Source of the DNA: CAZBDU01 sp964490725
GTDB lineage: Bacteria; Spirochaetota; Spirochaetia; SZUA-6; DRHE01
Reading direction: 5' to 3'
DNA length: 64,000 bases
Assembly: GCA_964490725.1 (NCBI GenBank)
Contig: CAZBDU010000012.1
Location: 1 to 64,000 of the forward strand
Notes under the pieces: model-generated
Told to the model about the DNA's origin: nothing
What the model saw: only the letters and a program-made list of their open reading frames with translations
Databases searched by the model: none
Shown here: positions 42,440 to 51,799 of the stretch, in pieces
How the letters are laid out: each line of letters starts with the position of its first letter
How positions within the stretch are numbered: position 1 is the first letter of the stretch
Position numbers and translations under genes: made by a program

Positions 42440-43633
42440 TCAGCCCTTCTCCTCCAGCACCCGCAGGCGAGCCCGCCGGGACACCGCGACCAGCCACCCC
42501 ACGGCCGCCACCCCGGCGCCCAGAAGCAGAGCCCCCGCCAGGGAGGTGGGCTCTACGACCAGGGACATCAAGGCGGGCATGGCTGCGCTCGCCAACCCGG
42601 CAGCCGTGGAGACCAGCCCCACCGCCGCACCGGGTCGATCGGGCTCACTCCGCCCGGCCAGAGACAGGAGAAGCGGAAACAGACCGGAACAGCCCAGCCC
42701 GGCTGCACCGCACAAGACGAGGATGGCCGCCGTAGAGCGGGCAAGCGTCAACGCCACGATGGCCGCCACCAGGATCGCGAACAGGCCAGTCAGGACGGTC
42801 ACCGAGCGCACCCGCAGGGTCAGCCAGCCGCTCAGGAGCCGCCCCGCCGCCAGTCCGAAAGAGAGGACCGACAGCCCCATGCTTGCCGCCGCCAGCGTCA
42901 GCGCTTGCCCCTCGTGCAGGTAGGACACCAGCCAAAAGAACAGGCCATTCTGCGTGGAAGGCCCAAGGACCGCCAGGAGGATCAGCAGCATCAGGGTGCG
43001 GTTCTTGTGCAGCGGCCGTCGCTGGGGCTGCGGCGGCGCGATGGGCTCAGCATGTGCCCGGCCAGGCGGCATGAGCAGCACGGCCAACGCCACGGCCAGG
43101 AGTCCTCCGTAGCGGTACGGCAATCGCCACCCTCCCGAGGATGCGAGGAGAATCCGGGCCACCTGGGGTCCGGCAATGGTTCCTGCGGCATAGAAAGCAT
43201 GATGAACGCTCATCATGAAGCTGGACCTGGCGGGAAAGAAGGAAGCCATGATGCTGCTGGAGCCGCTGGAGATCGCTCCCAAGCCACCGCCCAGGAGGAA
43301 CGTCCACAGGCACGCCGCTGTGAGGCGCTGAGCGGTCGCCAGAAGGAGCGCTGCGGCACCGACCAGGACCAGGGCGAACGACAGAACTCGCACCCTACCC
43401 GCACGATCGGAGAGGAATCCCGCCGCCGGCACGGCGGCCGCGAAACCCAGCCAGGAAAAGACGCCCAGCAGCCCCGCGCGGGTCACGTCGATTGCCAGGT
43501 CTTGACGAATCTCGGGCACGAGCGTGCCGAGTATAGTGTGGTAGCCACCCACCATGGCCAGGGCGAAAAAGGCCAGGACTACTACGAGCCAGCCGCTCCT
43601 CCCGCCTGGCGACGCTGGAGCCGCTCCGCTCAC
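42440..43633 (-). CDS. MFS transporter
   Basis: The 397-residue protein has twelve membrane segments in two halves separated by a basic loop (about 190-215). The loop between helices 2 and 3 carries DRAGRVRVL, the usual MFS motif. It overlaps the permease gene upstream by 4 nt, so it appears to be the last gene of the ABC operon, which is unusual for an MFS exporter. It may export a by-product or import a related sugar. Confidence 0.88.
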   Translation of the reverse strand: MSGAAPASPGGRSGWLVVVLAFFALAMVGGYHTILGTLVPEIRQDLAIDVTRAGLLGVFSWLGFAAAVPAAGFLSDRAGRVRVLSFALVLVGAAALLLATAQRLTAACLWTFLLGGGLGAISSGSSSIMASFFPARSSFMMSVHHAFYAAGTIAGPQVARILLASSGGWRLPYRYGGLLAVALAVLLMPPGRAHAEPIAPPQPQRRPLHKNRTLMLLILLAVLGPSTQNGLFFWLVSYLHEGQALTLAAASMGLSVLSFGLAAGRLLSGWLTLRVRSVTVLTGLFAILVAAIVALTLARSTAAILVLCGAAGLGCSGLFPLLLSLAGRSEPDRPGAAVGLVSTAAGLASAAMPALMSLVVEPTSLAGALLLGAGVAAVGWLVAVSRRARLRVLEEKG

Positions 43634-44607
43634 AGGCGTCCACGGTCAGGCGATACAGTCCGCCGGCGGGGCAGAAGCCTGCGCAGCTCGGCACCTCGCG
43701 TGTAGTGCTGGATGGTGATGATGATCAGGATGATGCCCCCGATGACGAACTGCTGCCACAGCGAGGAGATCCCGAGCAGGTTCATGCCGTTGACGATCAC
43801 CGTGAGGATGAGCACCCCGAAGGCGCTGCCCAGGAGGTTGCCTTCACCGCCGGCCAGGGAGGCGCCGCCGATGATCACCGCGGCGATGGCGTCCAGGGGA
43901 AAGCTGGCCCCCACCACCGGCTCGGCGGCGTTGAGGCGCGCGGTGTAGATGAGCCCCGCACAGGCGGACAGCAGCCCGCTCAACAGGTAGACGGAGACGC
44001 GCGTGGCGGTGACGTTGATCCCCACCAGGCGCGATGACTCGGCGTCGGCCCCTACCGAGTAGATGTTGACCCCCAGGGGAGTGAGCTCCAGCACTACCCA
44101 GAACACCAGCAGCAGGAGCAGACTGAAGATGACCGGCATGGGGATACCCAGGGGCATGCCGGTGCCGATGAACCGGAATGCCGGGGCGAAGGAGTAGATG
44201 ATCCTCCCCTTGAGCAGGATGTAGGCCAGGCCCCTGGCGAAGTACATCATGGCGAAGGTCGTGATGAAGGGGGGAATGCTCACATAGGTCACCAGCAGGC
44301 CGTTGACCAGCCCGCAGGCCATCCCGATGCCCAAAGCGATGGCCACCCCCACCCCGATGGGCACGCCTTGCTTCAGGAAAATCGCCGCCACGCAGGAGGA
44401 GAGCGCCAGCACCGCGCCGTTGGACAGATCGATCCCCCCCGTGAGGATCACCAGCGTCATCCCGATCGCCAGCACGTACAGGATGGCTCCCTGGCGCAGG
44501 ATGTTGATCAGGTTGGAGAGCTGGCCGAAATTGGGATTCAGCACGTAGACCACCAGGGCCAGCACGATCAACAGCCCGAAGCGCAGGCCGATGTCCTTGC
44601 CTCTCAT
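43630..44607 (-). CDS. Ribose/fructose-type ABC transporter permease
   Basis: The 325-residue membrane protein of the RbsC/FrcC family has about 8-10 helices, TGGIDLSNGAVLALSS near 56-71 and AIAAVIIGGASLAGGEGN near 253-270. It pairs with the neighbouring permease at 44604-45608; a heteromeric pair of RbsC-type permeases with a single ATPase is less usual than a homodimer. ATG 44607 overlaps the upstream stop. Confidence 0.93.
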   Translation of the reverse strand: MRGKDIGLRFGLLIVLALVVYVLNPNFGQLSNLINILRQGAILYVLAIGMTLVILTGGIDLSNGAVLALSSCVAAIFLKQGVPIGVGVAIALGIGMACGLVNGLLVTYVSIPPFITTFAMMYFARGLAYILLKGRIIYSFAPAFRFIGTGMPLGIPMPVIFSLLLLLVFWVVLELTPLGVNIYSVGADAESSRLVGINVTATRVSVYLLSGLLSACAGLIYTARLNAAEPVVGASFPLDAIAAVIIGGASLAGGEGNLLGSAFGVLILTVIVNGMNLLGISSLWQQFVIGGIILIIITIQHYTRGAELRRLLPRRRTVSPDRGRL

Positions 44608-45608
44608 GCGGCTGTCCTGCCCGCTTTCGCCCGCAGCGCCCGCTCGGCGCCGCGGAGCACGCGGTTCAGCACCATCCCGATCACCAGGATGACGCCGATG
44701 GCACAGTACTGCCACGGCGTTGTGAAGCCCATCAGCCCGAGCCCGTTCATCAGCATGGTGATGGTGATGGCCGACAGGGTGGCGAAGGCCGGATGCCCGC
44801 GGCCCCCGACGAAGCTCACCCCGCCGATGGCTGCAGCCGCGATGGCTTCGAACTCGTAGCCGGTCCCGGCGATGGGGTTGCCGCTGGCGATCCGCGAGGC
44901 CAGCAGCGTGCCGGCCACCCCTGCGATCAGTCCGTTCAGCAGGTAGACCAGCACCCGGTAGCGATCCACCGGCACCCCCGCCAGCCTCAGGCCCTCCGCG
45001 TTGGAGCCCAGACCGTACACGTAGGCGCCCGCGGGGCTCAGGTGCAGCATCAGCATGACGATCGCGAAGATCACCGCAAGCACCCAGAACGGCACCGGGA
45101 TGGCCAGGAAGCGGGTCGTGGCAATGGCGTTGAACCAGTTCTTTTCCCAGTAGAGGGTGTCGCCGCCGCTCAGCACCAGCGCCAGGCTGGCGGTGACGGC
45201 CATGGTACCCAGCGTAACGATGAAGGGGGGAAGCTTGACCTTGGCGATGACCAGGCCGCTCCCCAGGCCGAAGGCGCCGCCGGCGGCGATGCCCGCCGCT
45301 ACGGCCGCCAGGATCCCGACCCGCCCGGCCAGCAGCCCGGCGATCACCACGCACACCAGCGACAGCAGGGACCCGACGGAAAGGTCGATGCCGTTGGTCA
45401 GCATCACCAGCGCCATCCCCGTGGCAAGCAGCGCCAGGGGGCTGCTGTGCAGGAGGAGGTTCTGCAGGTTCATGGGGCTCAGGAATTTCGGGGCCGCCGC
45501 AGCAAAGACCGCGAACACGATCACGAACAGGGGGATGGCGCTGGGGATCGTCACACGCCGGAGCCACGGCAGCTCGGGGGTGGAGTTCTCCGCTGCCACG
45601 TCCGTCAT
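44604..45608 (-). CDS. Ribose/fructose-type ABC transporter permease
   Basis: The 334-residue protein is an RbsC-family permease with TNGIDLSVGSLLSLVC (about 71-86) and AIAAAAIGGVSFVGGRG in the C-terminal half. It belongs to the same importer as its neighbours. It begins 3 bp after the ATPase gene stop and overlaps the second permease gene, indicating strict co-translation. Confidence 0.93.
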   Translation of the reverse strand: MTDVAAENSTPELPWLRRVTIPSAIPLFVIVFAVFAAAAPKFLSPMNLQNLLLHSSPLALLATGMALVMLTNGIDLSVGSLLSLVCVVIAGLLAGRVGILAAVAAGIAAGGAFGLGSGLVIAKVKLPPFIVTLGTMAVTASLALVLSGGDTLYWEKNWFNAIATTRFLAIPVPFWVLAVIFAIVMLMLHLSPAGAYVYGLGSNAEGLRLAGVPVDRYRVLVYLLNGLIAGVAGTLLASRIASGNPIAGTGYEFEAIAAAAIGGVSFVGGRGHPAFATLSAITITMLMNGLGLMGFTTPWQYCAIGVILVIGMVLNRVLRGAERALRAKAGRTAA

Positions 45609-45611
45609 CGC

Positions 45612-46367
45612 CTACCCCTTGTGTTCCAGACCGAACATCTTCTCGACCACGTCGCGGGAGGTGATCCGCGCGTTCTGCTCGTCCATCACCTTCTCCCCCT
45701 GCCGCAGCACCATGATGCGGTCTGCGGTCGCGAAGATGCTCTCCAGGCGGTGTGAGATGAATATGACCGAGATCCCTTTGTGCTTGAAGTTGAGGATGAT
45801 GTCCTGGATCTTCTCCACCTCCTTGACCGCCAGGCCCGAGGTGGGCTCGTCCAGGACCAGGATCTTCGGCTTGAACATCAGCGCCCGGGCGATGGCCACG
45901 GCCTGTCTCTGCCCGCCGGAGAGGTCCGAGACCTTGCGGCGCATGGAATCGAAGTCGATGTCCATGATCCCGATCGCTTCCTGCGCCTGCTCCTGCATGA
46001 CCCGCTTGTCCAGAATCGGAAAGGCGCCCAGGAGCCGCCTGGTCTTCAGGCGTCCCAGGAACACGTTGGTGTACACCGGCAGGTTGTCCACCAGCGCGAA
46101 CTGCTGATAGACCGTCTCGATGCCCAGGGCTCGAGAGTCCGCGGGGTTTGCGATCCGCCGCTCCACTCCTTCCAGGAAGATCGTCCCGGCGTCCAGGTTC
46201 ACGGCGCCGCTCAAGATCTTCACGAGGGTGGACTTCCCGGCCGCGTTGTCTCCCACCAGTCCGAGAATCTCCCCCGCATGGAGCGTGAGGTCCACCCCCT
46301 TCAGGGCCTGCACGGCCCCGTAGCTCTTGCGGATGTTCTCGGCCTTCAACAGATAGTCACTGCCCAC
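45612..46367 (-). CDS. Sugar ABC transporter ATPase (single-domain, FrcA-like)
   Basis: The 251-residue ATPase has one nucleotide-binding domain, unlike the duplicated RbsA (about 500 residues), so it works as a dimer as in FrcA. Walker A is GDNAAGKST, the signature LSGGQRQAVAIAR and Walker B ILVLDEPT, followed by the switch His (FISHRL). GTG 46367 was chosen because GGGGGAG precedes it; an upstream GTG would add 15 arginine-rich residues. Confidence 0.92.
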   Translation of the reverse strand: MGSDYLLKAENIRKSYGAVQALKGVDLTLHAGEILGLVGDNAAGKSTLVKILSGAVNLDAGTIFLEGVERRIANPADSRALGIETVYQQFALVDNLPVYTNVFLGRLKTRRLLGAFPILDKRVMQEQAQEAIGIMDIDFDSMRRKVSDLSGGQRQAVAIARALMFKPKILVLDEPTSGLAVKEVEKIQDIILNFKHKGISVIFISHRLESIFATADRIMVLRQGEKVMDEQNARITSRDVVEKMFGLEHKG

Positions 46368-46445
46368 TGGCTCCCCCCTGGCCCGCCGCCTCCGAGGGAC
46401 CTGCGGTTGCACGACCGACCGGGCGGAGAGTGGCCGCCGGGAGCG

Positions 46446-46461
46446 CGGCGCTTGCGCGCCG
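46446..46461 (-). terminator. Intercistronic hairpin between binding protein and ATPase
   Basis: On the minus strand CGGCGC-GCAA-GCGCCG forms a perfect 6-bp stem with a GCAA tetraloop in the 149-bp gap after the binding-protein gene. There is no U-tract. It most likely protects the upstream message or attenuates read-through. Confidence 0.4.
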
Positions 46462-46516
46462 TGCCCCCTGGGCCACGCTTGCCGCTTGCTGCGGCCGCCT
46501 GTGCCGGACCGCCAGG

Positions 46517-47488
46517 TCAGAACTTGTCCACGTTCTCCTTGGTGATGAGCGGAGCCGCGAGATAGATGTCCTTGGCCACCGGCATCCCCTTCAGCGCAAT
46601 AAACGCCGACACCACGCCCCAGTAGGCCTGTGCGTCCGGCCTCTGATCTCCGCTGACCGTGAGCCGGCCCTCCCTGATGGCCTTCTTGGCGTCGTTGTTG
46701 CCGTCAAAACCCGACACCTTGATCTCATCAAGCCGGCCGGCCGCGTCGATGGCCTCGATCGCCCCCAGCGCCATCTCGTCGTTCCCGGCGATCACCGCGT
46801 CGATCTTTGGAAACTGCTGCAGCAGGTTCTCCATGACGTTCTGCCCTTCCACGCGGGAGAACTTTGCCGTCTGGGAAGCCAGGAGCTCCGCACCGGCGTC
46901 CTTGATGGCCTGGTGCGCCCCCTTGGTGCGGTCCGTGGCTGTCTGGTTCCCCGGGGTGCCTTCCAGGTAGATCACCTTCTTGCTGCTGCCCAGCTGGTCG
47001 AGCAGGTACGTGGCCACCTCATAGGCGGCGTCGTAGTTGGCCGCCCCGTCCCAGGAGGCAACCTTTCCCCCGGCGGCGCGCGTGTTGGGCGTCACCACCA
47101 CGATGCCCGCTTCGTTGGCCTTGTCGATGCCCGGCACGATTCCCTGGCCGTCGGCGGGGACCACGATGATGGCGTCAACGCCCTTGGTAATGGCCTCTTC
47201 CATGAAGCGCAGCTGCTCTTCCACGTTGTACGGCTTGATGGGCGCCAGACCCTCGATCTCCAGGTTGAGGTCCTGGGCCGCCCTGTTGGCGCCCTCGAGC
47301 ATGCTGTCCCAGAAGGGGTTGTCCATGCTCTTGACGATGAACACCATCTTCGCTACCGGCGCCGCCTTCTCCATGGTGCTGGTCCCCTGGGCGGCAGGCT
47401 GCTCCTCCTTCTTCTCGCAGCCGACCAGCGCCAGCGCGAGCGCCGCGGCAAGGCCCAGCAACATCATCATCCGCAAGGTCTTCTTCAT
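46517..47488 (-). CDS. Sugar-binding lipoprotein of ribose/fructose-type ABC importer
   Basis: The 323-residue protein has a lipoprotein signal with lipobox LALVGC (Cys24), then a Glu/Lys-rich linker and a type-1 periplasmic binding fold (MVFIVKSMDNPFWDSM; IIVVPADGQGIVPGI; VIAGNDEMALGAIEAID; VSGFDGNNDA), as in RbsB. It feeds the permease/ATPase genes downstream. AAAGGAGA precedes the ATG. It is the first gene of the operon reading towards 42.4 kb. Confidence 0.94.
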   Translation of the reverse strand: MKKTLRMMMLLGLAAALALALVGCEKKEEQPAAQGTSTMEKAAPVAKMVFIVKSMDNPFWDSMLEGANRAAQDLNLEIEGLAPIKPYNVEEQLRFMEEAITKGVDAIIVVPADGQGIVPGIDKANEAGIVVVTPNTRAAGGKVASWDGAANYDAAYEVATYLLDQLGSSKKVIYLEGTPGNQTATDRTKGAHQAIKDAGAELLASQTAKFSRVEGQNVMENLLQQFPKIDAVIAGNDEMALGAIEAIDAAGRLDEIKVSGFDGNNDAKKAIREGRLTVSGDQRPDAQAYWGVVSAFIALKGMPVAKDIYLAAPLITKENVDKF

Positions 47489-47644
47489 CTTTCTCGTCTC
47501 CTTTCGTCAAACTGGCTTGTCATGCACCTCGACCGTGTTCGCTTTTGCTGCACCTCCTTTCCACCGCCGAACGCCCGGCGTCCGCCGCACGCGGTTTCCT
47601 CCGGCGCAGGGGTCACCGCGGCAGAATCGAGCGGCCGTCGGCGA

Positions 47645-48628
47645 CTATATGTCCAGCAAGCGCCGCGGATTGTCGCTGCACATTTTTCGGATGTCTCCCC
47701 GGCTGGTCCCGGAGGCGAGCAGAATTCGAATGAACAGCTTCATCCCCTCCCAGGGTGGCATGTTGACCACCGTGCCCAGGTCGGAGGCAAGCACTATCCG
47801 ATCTGGACCAACCTTTCTGATGATCTCAAACATCTCCATCGGGTCGCAGCTGGGATTGTTGAAATTGGGCACATCCCCATACATGAAGAGTCCGATATAG
47901 GCGCCCAGTTTCCCCATCTCCACCATCTGTTCGTGTGTGGCTTTGGTCACATTCCAGTTTGGATGTGTGACGACGAAACGCGTCACTCCAGCCTTCCTCG
48001 CCTCCTTTATCACGATGAACCTTTGTTTTGTCCCCGCGTGGCACGGATCGAGAATCATCTCGTTTTCGGCAACGATCTTGAAGATCTCGTGGAGAGCCGG
48101 GACGGGCCGATCATGCTCGTCCAGCAGCTCTATCCCGCCTGGCACTCCCATCACCCGGTGGTGATGTGCAGAGTCATGACTGGGAAGCCACACGATCTTC
48201 CCTCCCAACTGCGCGCACATTTCCACCGCAGCCGGGTTCAAGCCACCCTGGTAGTAGTTTAGCGTTACGCCTCCGAATACTCGGACTGGATCTTTCTCTA
48301 CAGTGCCCGCATATTCATCAACCGCCTTTTGCACGTAGTACACAGTGGCGGAAGTAGGTATGGTGTGAGCCTTGAACACCAGGGCAGCCATGCCCAGGTC
48401 TGTGGCCTTTCTTGCTATCTCCAGTTGATCCCAACCTACGTCGATTTCCGGGTCAGGAGCTGCGTGTACATGTATGTCGACGGCGCCGTTCAGAAGCTCC
48501 GCTGTATCAGCTTCGGTGATCATCTTCACGTTGTCACCCATATTCAAGATTGTAGAGTAGGCACGCTTTGTGTCTTCTCGCCATTTGGGCTCCATAGACA
48601 ATTCATACTCGTACAGCCCGTCTCTCAT
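47645..48628 (-). CDS. DUF6282-like metal-dependent hydrolase family protein
   Basis: The 327-residue protein has DIHVHAAPDP near 50-59, a TIM-barrel amidohydrolase-type metal site, then several His-rich segments (HDSAHHHRVMG; DPCHAGT; VTHPNWNVT) and an ASDLGT end block. It resembles DUF6282 proteins, whose reaction is not established. Its GC content is much lower than that of its left-hand neighbours. It is the last gene of the island operon and its start overlaps the UroD-like stop by 4 nt, so both enzymes probably act on the same compound. Confidence 0.8.
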   Translation of the reverse strand: MRDGLYEYELSMEPKWREDTKRAYSTILNMGDNVKMITEADTAELLNGAVDIHVHAAPDPEIDVGWDQLEIARKATDLGMAALVFKAHTIPTSATVYYVQKAVDEYAGTVEKDPVRVFGGVTLNYYQGGLNPAAVEMCAQLGGKIVWLPSHDSAHHHRVMGVPGGIELLDEHDRPVPALHEIFKIVAENEMILDPCHAGTKQRFIVIKEARKAGVTRFVVTHPNWNVTKATHEQMVEMGKLGAYIGLFMYGDVPNFNNPSCDPMEMFEIIRKVGPDRIVLASDLGTVVNMPPWEGMKLFIRILLASGTSRGDIRKMCSDNPRRLLDI

Positions 48629-49785
48629 GGGACAGCCTCCTCATCGTACTTGCCGAACATGGCAGCCGTTTTGTACAGAGTCAGCACGTTCTCCACAGGC
48701 ACAAAAGGCTGGATATTGTGTACAGGCGCGAAGACGAATCCACCGCCCGGCTTCAGGTCGTTGATCCTGCTCATCACCTCTTTTCTGACATCGTCCGGGC
48801 AGCCAAATGGCAGGATTGTCTGGCTGTCACACCCTCCACCCCAGAAGGTCAGCCTGTCGCCGAACTCCTCCTTCAAAGAAGCGGTGTCTTCCATTCCGGT
48901 GGCCGACACCTGGATGGGATTCAATATGTCCACGCCGCAGTCTATTATGTCCGGGATTATCTCTCGTATGGCACCGTCTGAATGGAGGAGAACCTTGACA
49001 TCGGCTTTGCTCTTGATTGCGTCCACCAGTTTCCGGTGCCTCTTCTTCACGTATTTTCGATACATCGCCGGGGAGATGAAAAGGCCATTCTGAGTCCCCA
49101 GGTCGTCACCGATAACGGCAATCTGAACGTATCTGCCGATCCGCGACAATACCGCTCCCCAGTATTCCACGTGGAAGTCCAGTAGCCGATCCATGATTCT
49201 CTCCACGACACTCGGTTGGTCGGCAAGAGCAGAAAACCACTCCTCGAATCCCACCAGCCAAGCTCCATCCTGAAGTACTCCACCTCCGAATGTGCATCCC
49301 ACTGCGACGGCGAAGTCGGTATTCTCATGGAAATGTCGCGCTCGTTCCTCCAAGCCGTCAAATCTGGATTCTTCACGAGGGTCAGGCCAGTTGTAGTTGT
49401 TGAAGCTGGCTTCCGAAACGTTCTTCAGCGGATGGTCAACCATCTCGTGATAGTAGCCATCGGGTGTTATCTTGTACTTTATGCCCCATTCATCCACATA
49501 TGAATTGTCCCTGGGATCAACTGTCGCTTTCCACCCTTCAGGCGGTCGCGAGTAGACTCCCACAACGTCCCCGCCGAGCAGCCTGACCATGCTCTCGTCT
49601 ACAATCGCCGTTTGCAGCGCCAGTTCAAGTACGTCAATTGAATCGCCGGGGACACACAGTTCTCTCTGCAGCTGTTCATAGACAACCCTGTGCATCGTCG
49701 TTGCCAGCGTCCCCCCGACATCTATCGGCACTCGATCTGGTTGTCTGTGGTTGATTGCGGCTGTCACTCTCTGTCTGGAATTCAC
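48625..49785 (-). CDS. Uroporphyrinogen decarboxylase-family protein, second copy
   Basis: The 386-residue protein begins MNSRQRVTAAINHRQPDRVP and is clearly paralogous to the 8674-9897 product. It shares IGDDLGTQNGLFISPAMYR, GGGCDSQTILPFG and GGGFVFAPVHNI-type blocks. It differs at the presumed zinc segment: the first copy has HCC, this one has HSD, so the metal site or reaction may differ. GTG 49785 was chosen to match the family start; the frame is open further upstream. It lies in the low-GC region between a DUF6282-like gene and a sugar ABC importer. Confidence 0.85.
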   Translation of the reverse strand: MNSRQRVTAAINHRQPDRVPIDVGGTLATTMHRVVYEQLQRELCVPGDSIDVLELALQTAIVDESMVRLLGGDVVGVYSRPPEGWKATVDPRDNSYVDEWGIKYKITPDGYYHEMVDHPLKNVSEASFNNYNWPDPREESRFDGLEERARHFHENTDFAVAVGCTFGGGVLQDGAWLVGFEEWFSALADQPSVVERIMDRLLDFHVEYWGAVLSRIGRYVQIAVIGDDLGTQNGLFISPAMYRKYVKKRHRKLVDAIKSKADVKVLLHSDGAIREIIPDIIDCGVDILNPIQVSATGMEDTASLKEEFGDRLTFWGGGCDSQTILPFGCPDDVRKEVMSRINDLKPGGGFVFAPVHNIQPFVPVENVLTLYKTAAMFGKYDEEAVP

Positions 49786-49897
49786 TGAGCTTTCTTCCCT
49801 GGACTGCGGACCGGCCAAGTTCGAGCCGTTCCACACGGCGTCGATTGCCCGCCCACACTTGCACCTTTTTGCGAATGTTCCACGGAGCTCATGACGT

Positions 49898-50650
49898 CTA
49901 AGCGAATTCGGCCCCAGTAATCATCCTGACTATGGCGTCGCCATCGGTTTCCTTGGTCATTCGCTCTCCCACCTTGGCGCCACGCCTCAGCACCACCACC
50001 CGGTCTGCAACATAGAACACATGCTGGAGATTATGACTGATGACTACTACCGAAATGTTTCTCTGTCTCAGGTTCTTGATTAACTCGTTTACTTTCTTCG
50101 ATTCCCTCACCCCGAGCGCAGCGGTAGGTTCGTCGAGGATTACCAGCTTGGTTCCCCAGAATGCAGCCCTGCTGATTGCGATCACTTGCCGTTGACCGCC
50201 GGACAGGTTCTTCACCTTGTCCCTCACGTTGTGCAGCTCGATTCCGAGGGATCTCAGATGATCTACGCTCTCCGCCCGCATTCTGCGCAGCTGCAGAATG
50301 CTGATGAACCCCAGGAACTTCTTGTAACGTTCCCTTCCAAGGAAAATGTTGGTAGTTACATCAAGACAGTCGACCAGCGCCAGGTCTTGGTAGCACATCT
50401 GAATACCCAGCAACGCTGCGTCCCGGGGGCCCCTTATCGAGACCTCCCGACCCTCGACGAAGATTCTTCCTTCATCAGGAAGGACGGCACCAGAGATTAT
50501 TTTTACCAGGGTGCTCTTTCCCGCGCCGTTGTCTCCGACGATCGCCAACACCTCGTTGCGGTTGATTTCGAGATCCACGCCCTGCAAGGCTCTCACGCCG
50601 CCGAACCTTTTTGAGACGCCCTGCACCCTTACCAGGCATTCGCTCTTCAC
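49898..50650 (-). CDS. Sugar ABC transporter ATPase (single-domain), island copy
   Basis: The 250-residue ATPase has Walker A GDNGAGKST, signature LSGGQRQVIAISR and Walker B LVILDEPTAALG. Like the 45612-46367 copy it has a single nucleotide-binding domain. GTG 50650 has AGGAGAG eight bases upstream; an ATG at 50692 overlapping the permease stop is the alternative start. Codon usage is less GC-rich than in the paralogue. Confidence 0.9.
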   Translation of the reverse strand: MKSECLVRVQGVSKRFGGVRALQGVDLEINRNEVLAIVGDNGAGKSTLVKIISGAVLPDEGRIFVEGREVSIRGPRDAALLGIQMCYQDLALVDCLDVTTNIFLGRERYKKFLGFISILQLRRMRAESVDHLRSLGIELHNVRDKVKNLSGGQRQVIAISRAAFWGTKLVILDEPTAALGVRESKKVNELIKNLRQRNISVVVISHNLQHVFYVADRVVVLRRGAKVGERMTKETDGDAIVRMITGAEFA

Positions 50651-50688
50651 GCTCGATTCTCTCCTGGGGTTTTCAGTGGCGTAACGCC

Positions 50689-51675
50689 TCATTTCTCCCT
50701 GAGCGATCCCAATGACACAACCCCTGCAATCACAAGACCGACAACCACCTGTTGCCAGTAGGGCGACACATCCAGAAGGGTGAGCCCGTTTCGTACGACT
50801 CCCATGACTATCGCCCCCAAGAGAGTTCCTATCAGACTGCCCTCCCCACCATAGAGACTTGCTCCACCGATGACAGCGGCGGCGATTGCATCAAGCTCGT
50901 ATCCAGAACCAGACAGGGGCTCAATGCTCACAAGGCGCGAAGCCAACAACATGCCTCCTATGGCAGCGGTGATGCCGCTAATCACGTAGGCGCTTGACTT
51001 GACTCGCCTGACATTGACGCCCGCCACTCTAGTCGCTTCCTGATCTCCACCAACCGCGTAGTAATACACGCCTACCCTGACATAGCGCAGTGTGAGATAT
51101 CCCAGCAGGTACAGGAAAAGCATGATGACCACGGGCATGGGAATGCCAAGCAGGTATCCCCCCGCGAAGAATCCGAAGCGAGAAGGCAACCCATAGATGG
51201 GTCTCCCTTCGGTAATCACCATGCTGAATCCCCTCGCGACGCTCATCATGGCCAGCGTGGCTATGAAGGGAGGCATGCTGATCCGCGTGGTAATGAGTAT
51301 ACCGTTCAATAGCCCACATGTACCGCCGAGAGCGATTCCCGCGAGAATGCTCAGGTACATGTTGACGCCATGCCGCATGGCAGAAGCGGCGACTACCGCG
51401 CTGAGCGCCAGTACGGAACCTACCGACAGGTCAATGCCCGCCGTTATGATGACGTAGGTCATCCCAATCGCCACTATGGCAATGATCGATATCTGCCTTA
51501 GCACGTTCAGGATATTCGACATCGTCGAAAAGTGCGGGGTCAACAACGAAAGCAGCGCACACAAGACCAGCAACCCGCACGCCGCCAAGAAGACGCGAGA
51601 TCGTCTTACGGCAAAGGACAAGTTTGAGATCGCGCTGTCCGTCTGTCTGCCCCCGTTTGCTATCTTTGATTTCAT
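50689..51675 (-). CDS. Ribose/fructose-type ABC transporter permease, island copy
   Basis: The 328-residue RbsC-family permease has TAGIDLSVGSVLALSAVV, MPPFIATLAMMSVARGFSM and AIAAAVIGGASLYGGEGS. It is the only permease of this importer, so it should act as a homodimer. The start is uncertain: ATG 51675 fits the family, while the frame is open to an ATG at 51747. The gene belongs to the lower-GC region. Confidence 0.9.
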   Translation of the reverse strand: MKSKIANGGRQTDSAISNLSFAVRRSRVFLAACGLLVLCALLSLLTPHFSTMSNILNVLRQISIIAIVAIGMTYVIITAGIDLSVGSVLALSAVVAASAMRHGVNMYLSILAGIALGGTCGLLNGILITTRISMPPFIATLAMMSVARGFSMVITEGRPIYGLPSRFGFFAGGYLLGIPMPVVIMLFLYLLGYLTLRYVRVGVYYYAVGGDQEATRVAGVNVRRVKSSAYVISGITAAIGGMLLASRLVSIEPLSGSGYELDAIAAAVIGGASLYGGEGSLIGTLLGAIVMGVVRNGLTLLDVSPYWQQVVVGLVIAGVVSLGSLREK

Positions 51676-51799
51676 TGCAGAGTTCACGTCAGAGAGGAGA
51701 ATACGATGAGGCCTTCCCCTTGGCGGAAGGATGTCGAATCCGGACAAGAAAGAAGGCCTGCATTCATAACTTGCGTCCCCAAGTCAGTTCAGTGCTTCA

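Noticed and set aside
46430..48262. A long plus-strand open frame crossing the RbsB-like and DUF6282-like genes
   Set aside because: It spans two well-supported minus-strand genes and their gap and shows no family signature.
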